From: Acholeplasmataceae bacterium
Lineage (GTDB): Bacteria > Bacillota_I > Bacilli_A > Acholeplasmatales > Acholeplasmataceae
Length of the DNA: 64,000 bases
NCBI GenBank assembly: GCA_021108415.1
Contig: JAIOQX010000006.1
Coordinates: 365,884 to 429,883, forward strand
Direction of reading: 5' to 3'
Part shown: positions 57,255 to 64,000 of the stretch, in pieces
Position numbering within the stretch: position 1 is the first letter of the stretch
How the letters are laid out: each line of letters opens with the position of its first letter
Program-made: the position numbers and the translations under genes
The notes under the pieces: generated by a model
What the model saw: the letters and a program-made list of their open reading frames with translations, nothing else
Database searches by the model: none
What the model was told of the DNA's origin: nothing

Positions 57255-59196
57255 TGCAATTAATGCGATTAGATTCTTAGGTGTAGATGCGATCAATCAA
57301 GCAAATTCAGGACATCCTGGAATTGTTTTAGGTGCAGCTCCAATGGCATATAAACTATTTACAGCACATCTAAATATTGATGTTAAAAAACCAAATTGGA
57401 TAAATAGAGATAGATTTGTACTAAGTGCAGGTCATGGGTCAATGTTGTTGTATGCATTAAACCATCTTTCAGGTTATAAAATATCAATGGAAGATCTTAG
57501 AAATTTTAGATCAATCGGAAACACTCCAGGTCATCCAGAATATGGACATACTGAAGGAGTTGAAGCTACAACTGGACCACTAGGACAAGGTATTTCTAAT
57601 GCCGTTGGTATGGCAATTGCTGAAACACATTTAGCTGCAAGATTTAATAAACCTGATTTTAATGTGATTGATCATTATACGTATGTCATTTGTGGTGATG
57701 GAGACTTACAAGAAGGTGTTGCACTTGAATCTGTTAGCTTAGCTGGACATCTTGGACTAGGTAAACTTATTGTTTTATTTGATTCAAATGATATTCAACT
57801 AGACGGAAAAGTTTCATTAGCTTATAGTGAAGAGCACAAGAAAAAATTTGAGGCAATGGGATGGCAACATATTTTAGTTGAAGATGGCAATGATTTAAAT
57901 CTGATTAATAAAGCAATCAATAAAGCTAAAAAAGATAGCAATAGACCTTCAATAATTGAAGTTAAAACTACAATTGGATTTGGTGCAACTGAACAAGGTA
58001 CATCTAAAGTTCATGGTTCGCCTATTGGAATGGAAGAAGCTGAAAAATTACGTGTGACATTAAATTGGCCGTATAAAAAATTTGAAGTACCTACAGAAAT
58101 ATATAATCATTATCGTAAAAAGGTAACTCTTAGAGGACAACGTGTTCATAAAAAATGGAATCAAATGTATCAAGAATATCAAAATCAATATAAAGATGAA
58201 GCTCAATTATTTGATGCATTTGTTAAAAATGATGATCAAATTGATTTAACATCTTTAGAAGATTTGTCGCAAGCAAAAGATGAAGCAACTAGAAATGTAA
58301 GCGGAAAAGTTTTACAAAGATTATCACAAAAACATTTAAATATTATAGGTGGATCTGCAGATTTAACGGCTTCAACAAAAGCTAAAGGCGCAGATGGTAA
58401 CTATGATAGAGACCATAGATTAGCAAGAAACATTAATTTTGGTGTAAGAGAACATGCGATGGGTGCTATTGTTAATGGCATGACACTTCATGGAGGATTA
58501 AGAGTTTTTGGTGGCGCATTCTTCGTATTCAGTGATTATATGAAACCAGCGATTCGTTTAGCAGCAATTATGCATATTCCTTCAATATTTGTATTCTCAC
58601 ATGATTCAATAGCTGTTGGTGAAGATGGTCCTACGCATCAACCAATAGAACAATTAGCAGGATTAAGAGCAATTCCTAATTTGAATGTAATCAGACCAGC
58701 TGATGCTAGTGAAACGATCGCAGCATGGAAAATTGCACTTGAATCTAAAGATACACCAACTGTAATCATATTAACAAGACAAAATGTGACTAATTATGAG
58801 CATACAAGTTATGAAGGTGTGCTAAAAGGTGCATATATCATATCAAAAGAAGAAGAAGAACTAGATGGTATTTTATTATCTTCTGGATCTGAAGTTGACT
58901 TAGCAATGCAAGCAAAAGAAATCTTGAAAGAACAAGGATTAAATATTCGTGTTGTAAGTATGCCTTCTCAATTTGCATTTGAACAACAAACTAAAAAATA
59001 TCAAAAACAAGTATTACCAAAGAGAAAGAAAATATTAGCTATTGAAATGGCTAGCAGCATGCCATGGTACAAATATACTAAAGATGTTTATGCATTAGAT
59101 TCATTTGGTGCAAGTGCTCCAGCGGAAGACGTTTTAAAGGTGTTTAACTTTACGAAAGAAGCAATTGCTGAAGCATTTTTAAAAAAGACAATATAA
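57241..59196 (+). CDS. tkt: Transketolase
   Basis: ThDP enzyme of the non-oxidative pentose phosphate pathway. The 651-residue protein has the SGHPGIVLGAAPMAY opening, the ThDP-binding GDGDLQEGVALE...DSNDIQLDG, and DSIAVGEDGPTHQPIEQLA with the conserved histidines and glutamate. Length is typical. It starts at ATGATG overlapping the preceding stop; GAGGAA serves as ribosome site. With the sugar operon it supports pentose-hexose interconversion in an organism likely to rely on glycolysis. Confidence 0.96.
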   Translation: MMENNAINAIRFLGVDAINQANSGHPGIVLGAAPMAYKLFTAHLNIDVKKPNWINRDRFVLSAGHGSMLLYALNHLSGYKISMEDLRNFRSIGNTPGHPEYGHTEGVEATTGPLGQGISNAVGMAIAETHLAARFNKPDFNVIDHYTYVICGDGDLQEGVALESVSLAGHLGLGKLIVLFDSNDIQLDGKVSLAYSEEHKKKFEAMGWQHILVEDGNDLNLINKAINKAKKDSNRPSIIEVKTTIGFGATEQGTSKVHGSPIGMEEAEKLRVTLNWPYKKFEVPTEIYNHYRKKVTLRGQRVHKKWNQMYQEYQNQYKDEAQLFDAFVKNDDQIDLTSLEDLSQAKDEATRNVSGKVLQRLSQKHLNIIGGSADLTASTKAKGADGNYDRDHRLARNINFGVREHAMGAIVNGMTLHGGLRVFGGAFFVFSDYMKPAIRLAAIMHIPSIFVFSHDSIAVGEDGPTHQPIEQLAGLRAIPNLNVIRPADASETIAAWKIALESKDTPTVIILTRQNVTNYEHTSYEGVLKGAYIISKEEEELDGILLSSGSEVDLAMQAKEILKEQGLNIRVVSMPSQFAFEQQTKKYQKQVLPKRKKILAIEMASSMPWYKYTKDVYALDSFGASAPAEDVLKVFNFTKEAIAEAFLKKTI

Positions 59197-59211
59197 AAAA
59201 GAAGTGATATA

Positions 59212-61068
59212 ATGATCTACGATTGTATTGTAGTTGGTGGTGGGCATGCAGGTATTGAAGCCGCGCTTGCAACTGCCAGATTAAATAAAAATACGATGCT
59301 CATAACAGGCAACCTTAACAAGGTTGCTTCTTTGCCTTGTAATCCATCGATTGGTGGACCTGCAAAAGGCATTGTTGTAAGAGAAATAGATGCGCTTGGA
59401 GGTCAAATGGCTAAAAGCGCAGATCAAGGACAAATTCAAATTAAGATGCTAAATGCATCTAAAGGTCCTGCCGTGAGAGCGTTAAGGGCACAAATTGATA
59501 AATTAAAATATCCAAAAATAATGTTGGAAGTATTGAAAAACACAAAAAACCTGACTTTAAAAGAAGATTTAGTTGAATCAATGATTATCAACGACAATCA
59601 AGTTGAAGGAGTCATTTTAAATGATGGAACTAAAATACTATCGAAAACAGTCATTATTACTACAGGAACATATTTAAGTAGTAATATCCTTATAGGCAAA
59701 GAAAAAATTTTATCTGGCCCACAAGGTGACCCAACTACTTTTGGCATTAGTAAACAGTTAAAATCTTTAGGTTTTGATGTGATTAGATTAAAAACAGGTA
59801 CTCCTCCAAGAGTTAAAAGAGACAGTATTGATTATCTTAAAACTTCGATACAACCAGGTGATGGATTAAATTACACATTTAGCTTTGATGATATTTATTA
59901 TGAAGATAATCCACAAGAGTTTTGCTATTTGACACATACATCTGAAATCACACATGAACTTATTAATCAACATTTAAATGAATCTGCTATGTATAGTGGT
60001 GTAGTTGAAGGCGTTGGTCCAAGATATTGTCCATCTATAGAGGATAAAGTAGTTCGTTTCAGTGATAAAAATAGACATCAAATATTTATCGAACCGGAAA
60101 GTTTAGAAATTGATGAAATGTATATTCAAGGCTTATCAACAAGTCTCCCAAGACATGTTCAAGAAGAAATGATTAGAACAATTCCAGGATTAGAGCATGC
60201 TGAGATTGTTAAACATGCATATGCGATAGAATATGATGCTATAGATCCAATTCAACTATATCCGACTTTAGAAACTAAACTTGTAAAAAACTTATTTTGT
60301 GCTGGCCAAATCAATGGAACAAGCGGCTATGAAGAAGCTGCAGGTCAAGGATTGATGGCAGGTATTAACGCTTCATTGAAATTAGATCAAAAAGAACCAT
60401 TTATTTTGCAACGACATGAAGCTTATATTGGAGTTTTAATTGATGATTTAGTCACAAAAGGTGTTCTTGATCCATATAGATTACTTACTTCAAGGGCCGA
60501 ACATAGACTTTTACTCCGTAATGATAATGCAGATTTAAGATTAAGAACATATGGATATGAGATTGGATTGGTTAACGAAGATGTATATCACAAGTTTTTA
60601 GAAAAAAAGAAAAATTTCGAAAGATTAATTGAAATATCGTCTTTATATAAAGTGATGCCAAACGAAACCAATAATAAATATTTAGAATCAAGAAACTCTG
60701 CAAGAATATTTGAAGCAGTGTTTTTATCTGATTTATTGAAAAGACCTGAAATGAATAAAATTGATATTAAACATTTCATAGAAGAAAAATTTGATGACCA
60801 AATATATGAGCAATTAGAGATTAAAGTCAAATATGAAGGATATATACAAAAAGCACTTAGAGAAGCTGAAAAAATGCAAAGATTAGATCATAAAAAAATT
60901 CCTGATATGCTCGATTATAATAAAATAAACAATCTATCATCTGAAAGTAGAGAAAAGTTGATTAAAATACGTCCTAAGACCCTTGGACAAGCTTCTAGGA
61001 TATCCGGAGTCAATCCAGCAGACGTTTCTTTATTGTTGATCTATATTGAATCAGAAAGTAGATTATAA
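59212..61068 (+). CDS. mnmG: tRNA uridine-34 5-carboxymethylaminomethyl synthesis enzyme MnmG
   Basis: FAD enzyme that with MnmE modifies the wobble uridine of several tRNAs. The 618-residue protein begins with the FAD-binding [14 protein letters not shown], has [19 protein letters not shown] and [12 protein letters not shown], and the C-terminal helical MnmE-binding part. AAGAAGTGA ribosome site. It starts the origin-type block mnmG-rsmG-parA-parB; the usual upstream mnmE is absent here and transketolase takes its place. Confidence 0.96.
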   Translation: MIYDCIVVGGGHAGIEAALATARLNKNTMLITGNLNKVASLPCNPSIGGPAKGIVVREIDALGGQMAKSADQGQIQIKMLNASKGPAVRALRAQIDKLKYPKIMLEVLKNTKNLTLKEDLVESMIINDNQVEGVILNDGTKILSKTVIITTGTYLSSNILIGKEKILSGPQGDPTTFGISKQLKSLGFDVIRLKTGTPPRVKRDSIDYLKTSIQPGDGLNYTFSFDDIYYEDNPQEFCYLTHTSEITHELINQHLNESAMYSGVVEGVGPRYCPSIEDKVVRFSDKNRHQIFIEPESLEIDEMYIQGLSTSLPRHVQEEMIRTIPGLEHAEIVKHAYAIEYDAIDPIQLYPTLETKLVKNLFCAGQINGTSGYEEAAGQGLMAGINASLKLDQKEPFILQRHEAYIGVLIDDLVTKGVLDPYRLLTSRAEHRLLLRNDNADLRLRTYGYEIGLVNEDVYHKFLEKKKNFERLIEISSLYKVMPNETNNKYLESRNSARIFEAVFLSDLLKRPEMNKIDIKHFIEEKFDDQIYEQLEIKVKYEGYIQKALREAEKMQRLDHKKIPDMLDYNKINNLSSESREKLIKIRPKTLGQASRISGVNPADVSLLLIYIESESRL

Positions 61069-61071
61069 TTT

Positions 61072-61770
61072 ATGTTTAAAGAAGATATAAAGCGTAATTT
61101 TAAAATAGAATTAACGCAAAAGCAATGTGATCAATTTGATCTATATTATGAATTTTTGATTGAATATAACAAAATAACGAATTTAACTCGAATTACTGAA
61201 AAAGAAGAAGTTTATTACAAGCATTTTTATGATTCGTTAACGCTCATTCAAACTATTGATCTTGCTCATGTGAACAGTATATGTGATATGGGAGCTGGAG
61301 CTGGATTTCCTAGTATACCATTGAAAATATTGTTTCCTCATTTAGATGTAACAATTATTGATTCTTTAGGGAAAAGAATTACATTTTTAAAACAACTTCT
61401 AAACAAATTAGAAATTGAAGATGTAAAGTTGATTTATGATCGAATCGAAAATTATGCACAATTAAACTCAGAAAAATTTGATCTAGTTACCGCAAGAGCT
61501 TTAGGGAAACTGCCTTTGATTTTAGAACTAGGTTTACCAATGAATAGAATTAATGGATATTTTATTGCATATAAATCATCTCTATATAAGGATGAAGTAG
61601 AGTCATCACATCACGCTCTAGAAGTATTAGGTGGTCAAATAGAAAGAATTGTTGATATCAAATTGCCGTTATTATATGGGGATCGAACTCACATTGTGAT
61701 TAAAAAATATAAAAAAACACAAAAAAATTATCCTAGACCGTTTGCAATAATCAAAAAAAAATCGCTTTAA
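61072..61770 (+). CDS. rsmG: 16S rRNA (guanine527-N7)-methyltransferase
   Basis: SAM-dependent methyltransferase, 232 aa. SICDMGAGAGFPSIPLKI is the SAM motif, and NLTRITEKEEVYYKHFYDSL and VTARALGKLP are RsmG blocks. It begins three bases after mnmG, without a clear ribosome site, and is probably coupled. Ends with a lysine-rich tail. Confidence 0.95.
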   Translation: MFKEDIKRNFKIELTQKQCDQFDLYYEFLIEYNKITNLTRITEKEEVYYKHFYDSLTLIQTIDLAHVNSICDMGAGAGFPSIPLKILFPHLDVTIIDSLGKRITFLKQLLNKLEIEDVKLIYDRIENYAQLNSEKFDLVTARALGKLPLILELGLPMNRINGYFIAYKSSLYKDEVESSHHALEVLGGQIERIVDIKLPLLYGDRTHIVIKKYKKTQKNYPRPFAIIKKKSL

Positions 61771-61783
61771 AAAAGGAGAAATC

Positions 61784-62560
61784 ATGGGAAAAATAATAGC
61801 TATTTCTAACCAAAAAGGTGGAGTGGGTAAAACTACTACAAGTGTAAATCTATCAGCTGCCTTGGGAGAATTAAATAAAAAAGTGTTATTAATTGATTTG
61901 GATCCTCAAGCGAGTACAACTACAAGTTTAGGTATCAATAGGAGTTTATTGTATTCAACAATAACTGACGTATTACTCAATCAAATTGAAATTGAAGATA
62001 GTATCATACATCTATCCGATATCAATGTAGATGTTATTCCTGCAACAATAGAACTTGCTCATTTAGAAATTAAACTTGATATAGATGATAGAGAATATGC
62101 GCTAAATCAAAAAATACACAGAATAGCCCACTTATATGACTATATCGTCATCGATTGTCCACCATCACTAGGGTTGTTAACATTAAATGCATTATACGCT
62201 TCAAACTCTGTTTTAATCCCTGTTCAATGTCAATATCTTGCAATTGATGGATTAACTCAATTATTAAATACTATTAGAATTGTCCAAAAACAACTAAAAG
62301 TGAATAATAAAAGATTAGATATTGAAGGTGTTTTGTTAACAATGTTAGATAAGAGAACAAAAGCAGGATGGGAAATTGTACATGAAATAAAAGATTATTT
62401 TAAAGCAGGAGTATTTGACACCATCATTACAAGTAATGTAGCAGCACAGGTTGCACCTACTTATGGATTACCTGTAACAACATTTGCACCTAGATCTCCA
62501 GCATCAAAGCTCTACAAATCATTAGCCAAGGAGGTTGTTGCTAATAATGAAAGAAGATAA
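61784..62560 (+). CDS. parA: Chromosome-partitioning ATPase ParA (Soj)
   Basis: Deviant Walker ATPase, 258 aa: NQKGGVGKTTTSVNL near the start, DLDPQAS and the VIDCPPSLGLLTLNAL motif. Works with ParB to move replication origins. AAAAAGGAGAAATC is a strong ribosome site. No plasmid replication genes are near, and rsmG/mnmG precede it, so it is the chromosomal copy. Confidence 0.96.
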   Translation: MGKIIAISNQKGGVGKTTTSVNLSAALGELNKKVLLIDLDPQASTTTSLGINRSLLYSTITDVLLNQIEIEDSIIHLSDINVDVIPATIELAHLEIKLDIDDREYALNQKIHRIAHLYDYIVIDCPPSLGLLTLNALYASNSVLIPVQCQYLAIDGLTQLLNTIRIVQKQLKVNNKRLDIEGVLLTMLDKRTKAGWEIVHEIKDYFKAGVFDTIITSNVAAQVAPTYGLPVTTFAPRSPASKLYKSLAKEVVANNERR

Positions 62561-63374
62561 AAAACCTAGAACATTAAACGATTTGTTAAAAGAACATCAC
62601 GTTGATGATGTTTTGGATGGAGAAGTTATTGATGAGATATCTCTAGACGAAATTAAACCCAATCCTTTTCAACCTAGACGAATATTTGATCAAGAAAAAA
62701 TAGATGAACTTGCACAATCTATTAGAGAACATGGGATTTTTCAGCCTATAATCATTAAAAAGGTTAAAAAAGGTTATATTATTGTATCAGGCGAAAGAAG
62801 ATATAGAGCAGCACAAATAGTAGGTTTAAAAACTATTCCTTCAATTGTTAGACAATATGAAGAATCAAAAGTAGCTGAAATAGCATTAGCCGAAAACTTA
62901 CAAAGAGAAAACTTAACACCAATTGAAGAAGCCGAAGCATATAAAGTTGTAATGAATCACTTAAATCTTACACAAACAGAATTGGCTCATAAAATAGGAA
63001 AGAGTCGATCACATGTAACAAATATGCTCGGATTACTTAATCTTCCAGAAGAAACACAAAATATGTTACTTACAGGACAAATTAGTATGGGGCATGCTCG
63101 AGCACTAAGTAAATTAGAAAGTGCGACACAAATCAATAAATTAGCTAAAATGATTTTAGCCAAACAACTTAGTGTTAGACAAGTAGAAGTATTAACACAA
63201 AGTGAAGATAAAACTAATAAAATTAGAAGAACACCAAAAACTAGATATGTATCTGAAGAAAAACAACTCACTTCATATTTAAAACATAAGGTGAGAATTG
63301 ATGATAAAAAAATCACAATCTATTACGAAGAAAACGGATTGGATTCTATGTTGGATAGGTTGTTAAAAAAATGA
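62547..63374 (+). CDS. parB: Chromosome-partitioning protein ParB (Spo0J)
   Basis: CTP-dependent DNA clamp that loads at parS sites. The 275-residue protein has the N-terminal IKPNPFQPRRIF and GERRYRAAQIVG (CTP-binding region), ENLQRENLTPIEEAEAYK, and the helix-turn-helix TQTELAHKIGKSRSHVTNML. The ATG at 62547 lies inside the parA end, with AAGGAGG 11-12 bases upstream; TTG codons nearer that site (62538) are possible starts. No parS palindrome (TGTTTCACGTGAAACA type) was found in the window. Confidence 0.95.
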   Translation: MKEDKKPRTLNDLLKEHHVDDVLDGEVIDEISLDEIKPNPFQPRRIFDQEKIDELAQSIREHGIFQPIIIKKVKKGYIIVSGERRYRAAQIVGLKTIPSIVRQYEESKVAEIALAENLQRENLTPIEEAEAYKVVMNHLNLTQTELAHKIGKSRSHVTNMLGLLNLPEETQNMLLTGQISMGHARALSKLESATQINKLAKMILAKQLSVRQVEVLTQSEDKTNKIRRTPKTRYVSEEKQLTSYLKHKVRIDDKKITIYYEENGLDSMLDRLLKK

Positions 63375-63553
63375 AATACGATTTAAATGATAGGATTACT
63401 CTAAAAAAACAACATGTGTGCGGTTCTTATGATTGGATAGTTATAAGAACCGGTGCAGAATTAAAAATAAAGTGTGCAAAATGTAATAGAGAAATTATGA
63501 TTTTAAAAAAAGAATTAGATAAAAAAATCAAAAAAACAGTAAAAATAGACTAA
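63371..63553 (+). CDS. DUF951 family small protein
   Basis: A 60-residue basic protein overlapping the parB stop (ATGA). DLNDRITLKKQHVCGSYDW and KIKCAKCNREI (single Cys plus CxxC) match the DUF951 family, whose members are usually encoded next to parB in low-GC Gram-positives (YyzM in Bacillus). A zinc- or nucleic-acid-binding role is plausible, but none is established. Confidence 0.85.
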   Translation: MKYDLNDRITLKKQHVCGSYDWIVIRTGAELKIKCAKCNREIMILKKELDKKIKKTVKID

Positions 63554-63650
63554 CTAGAATAAATGATGTGCCAATTTCGGGTTAAACATCCATTTAAAAT
63601 GCCTATTTTTGATGATATTTTATAAAAATAAAAAAAAATTTATAAAAGTG

Positions 63651-63679
63651 TTGATTTTTTCAATATGATAAGATAGAAT
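63651..63679 (+). promoter_or_regulatory. Promoter of tRNA-Tyr
   Basis: TTGATT, 17-base spacer, TAGAAT, about 20 bases before the tRNA. The 5' boundary may be one or two bases off. Confidence 0.65.
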
Positions 63680-63699
63680 AGTAAGGCAAGCCCAAAAAT

Positions 63700-63783
63700 G
63701 GAGGGGTAGCGAAGTGGCTAAACGCGGCAGACTGTAAATCTGTTCCTAACGGTTCGGCAGTTCGAATCTGCCCCCCTCCACCA
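63700..63783 (+). tRNA. tRNA-Tyr (GTA)
   Basis: An 84-base class II tRNA with CCA encoded. Acceptor GGAGGGG/CCCCTCC, anticodon stem GCAGA/TCTGT-type around CTGTAAA with anticodon GTA at 63734-63736, a long variable arm and the GTTCGAATC T-loop. It stands between two promoters, with no terminator before the rRNA promoter. Confidence 0.96.
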
Positions 63784-63832
63784 TTCTATATAAAGCCTTA
63801 AAAAAACAATATATGAAAATGCATCTTAGATA

Positions 63833-63861
63833 TTGACAAGGCTCTTTTATAATGATAGAAT
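63833..63861 (+). promoter_or_regulatory. rRNA operon promoter
   Basis: A perfect TTGACA, 17-base spacer, TAGAAT: the strongest -35 in the window. It drives the leader that follows. Confidence 0.85.
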
Positions 63862-63868
63862 GTATAAG

Positions 63869-64000
63869 CACGCGCAACAGAGCGTGGAAGCAAAAGGTCT
63901 TTGAAAACTGAATGATGATGAGTGTATCAAAAGAAGAAACAAAGCAACAAAAAAGAAACAAACAAAGCTAGAAAACAAAAAGAGCTATTAACAAACAAAC
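63869..64000 (+). other. rRNA operon leader (16S gene begins beyond the window)
   Basis: It starts with a CACGC/GCGTG hairpin and has GGTCTTTGAAAACTGAAT, the phrase found just before 16S rRNA genes in Firmicutes-type rrn operons, then an A-rich stretch with GAAACAAAG repeats. No 16S sequence is inside the window. Confidence 0.75.

Noticed and set aside
62987..63316. 109-codon open frame antisense to parB
   Set aside because: Shadow of parB; low-complexity hydrophobic translation and no start signals.
62535..63700. parS site near parAB
   Set aside because: No sequence close to the 16-base parS palindrome was found on either strand here.
63746..63961. 71-codon open frame on the minus strand
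   Set aside because: It runs through the tRNA-Tyr 3' end and the rRNA leader, so it cannot be a gene.

Overview
The window is AT-rich DNA from a low-GC Gram-positive-type bacterium. TGA serves as a normal stop codon (for example fumA and hutI), so this is not a code-4 Mycoplasma. The gene content (tilS-hpt-ftsH-rqcP-lysS order, GPH sugar symporter, PFL-based fermentation, Rnf complex, origin-type mnmG-rsmG-parA-parB block) fits an anaerobic fermentative member of the Mollicutes-related lineages, such as Izemoplasmatales or a relative. That placement is inference. No phage, insertion sequence or CRISPR array was seen.

Region 1 (1-17945) is an amino-acid fermentation island. A minus-strand hut operon (hutH, hutU, ftcD, hutI, fchA, the last cut by the window edge) converts histidine to glutamate and passes the formimino carbon to tetrahydrofolate. 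Divergent from it are the two subunits of a class I fumarase-type hydratase. A second minus-strand operon encodes glutamate mutase (glmS, glmL, glmE), methylaspartate ammonia-lyase, and a citrate-lyase-type complex with its maturation enzymes (citD, citE, citF, citC and a citX-citG fusion). Together these spell the methylaspartate/mesaconate route: glutamate to 3-methylaspartate to mesaconate to citramalate to acetate plus pyruvate. Between the two halves sits a broken Rhs-type toxin tail, a small possible immunity gene and a second Rhs core remnant.

Region 2 (18160-24381) is housekeeping: lysS, then tilS-hpt-ftsH-rqcP, then maf. Region 3 (24481-34559) is a sugar operon: GH13, GH36, GH2 and GH3 enzymes without signal peptides plus a GPH-family symporter, so imported oligosaccharides are probably cleaved in the cytoplasm. 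Region 4 (34614-37977) holds hslO, dusB and hflX; hflX is preceded by a strong promoter and a ten-codon leader ORF with a near-perfect Shine-Dalgarno sequence.

Region 5 (38079-54996) is energy and one-carbon metabolism. pflB-pflA sits behind two cre-like boxes, followed by fhs and folD, then ppa and yebC, then glyA translationally coupled to an unusual rnf operon. That operon has two tandem RnfG proteins with two flavin domains each, a very short RnfB, and a small Cys-rich membrane protein. Next come apbE (flavin transferase), a NusG-domain-II protein and a Gx transporter. Formate from PFL and formyl-THF from histidine meet at FolD/Fhs, and Rnf can exchange ferredoxin and NADH electrons while pumping ions.

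Region 6 (55020-64000) holds rpmE, tdk, tadA, the small SRP RNA, an unknown membrane protein, tkt, mnmG, rsmG, parA, parB, a DUF951 protein, tRNA-Tyr, and the promoter and leader of an rRNA operon whose 16S gene should start just beyond the right edge. Recurrent extended -10 promoters (TGnTATAAT) occur throughout.
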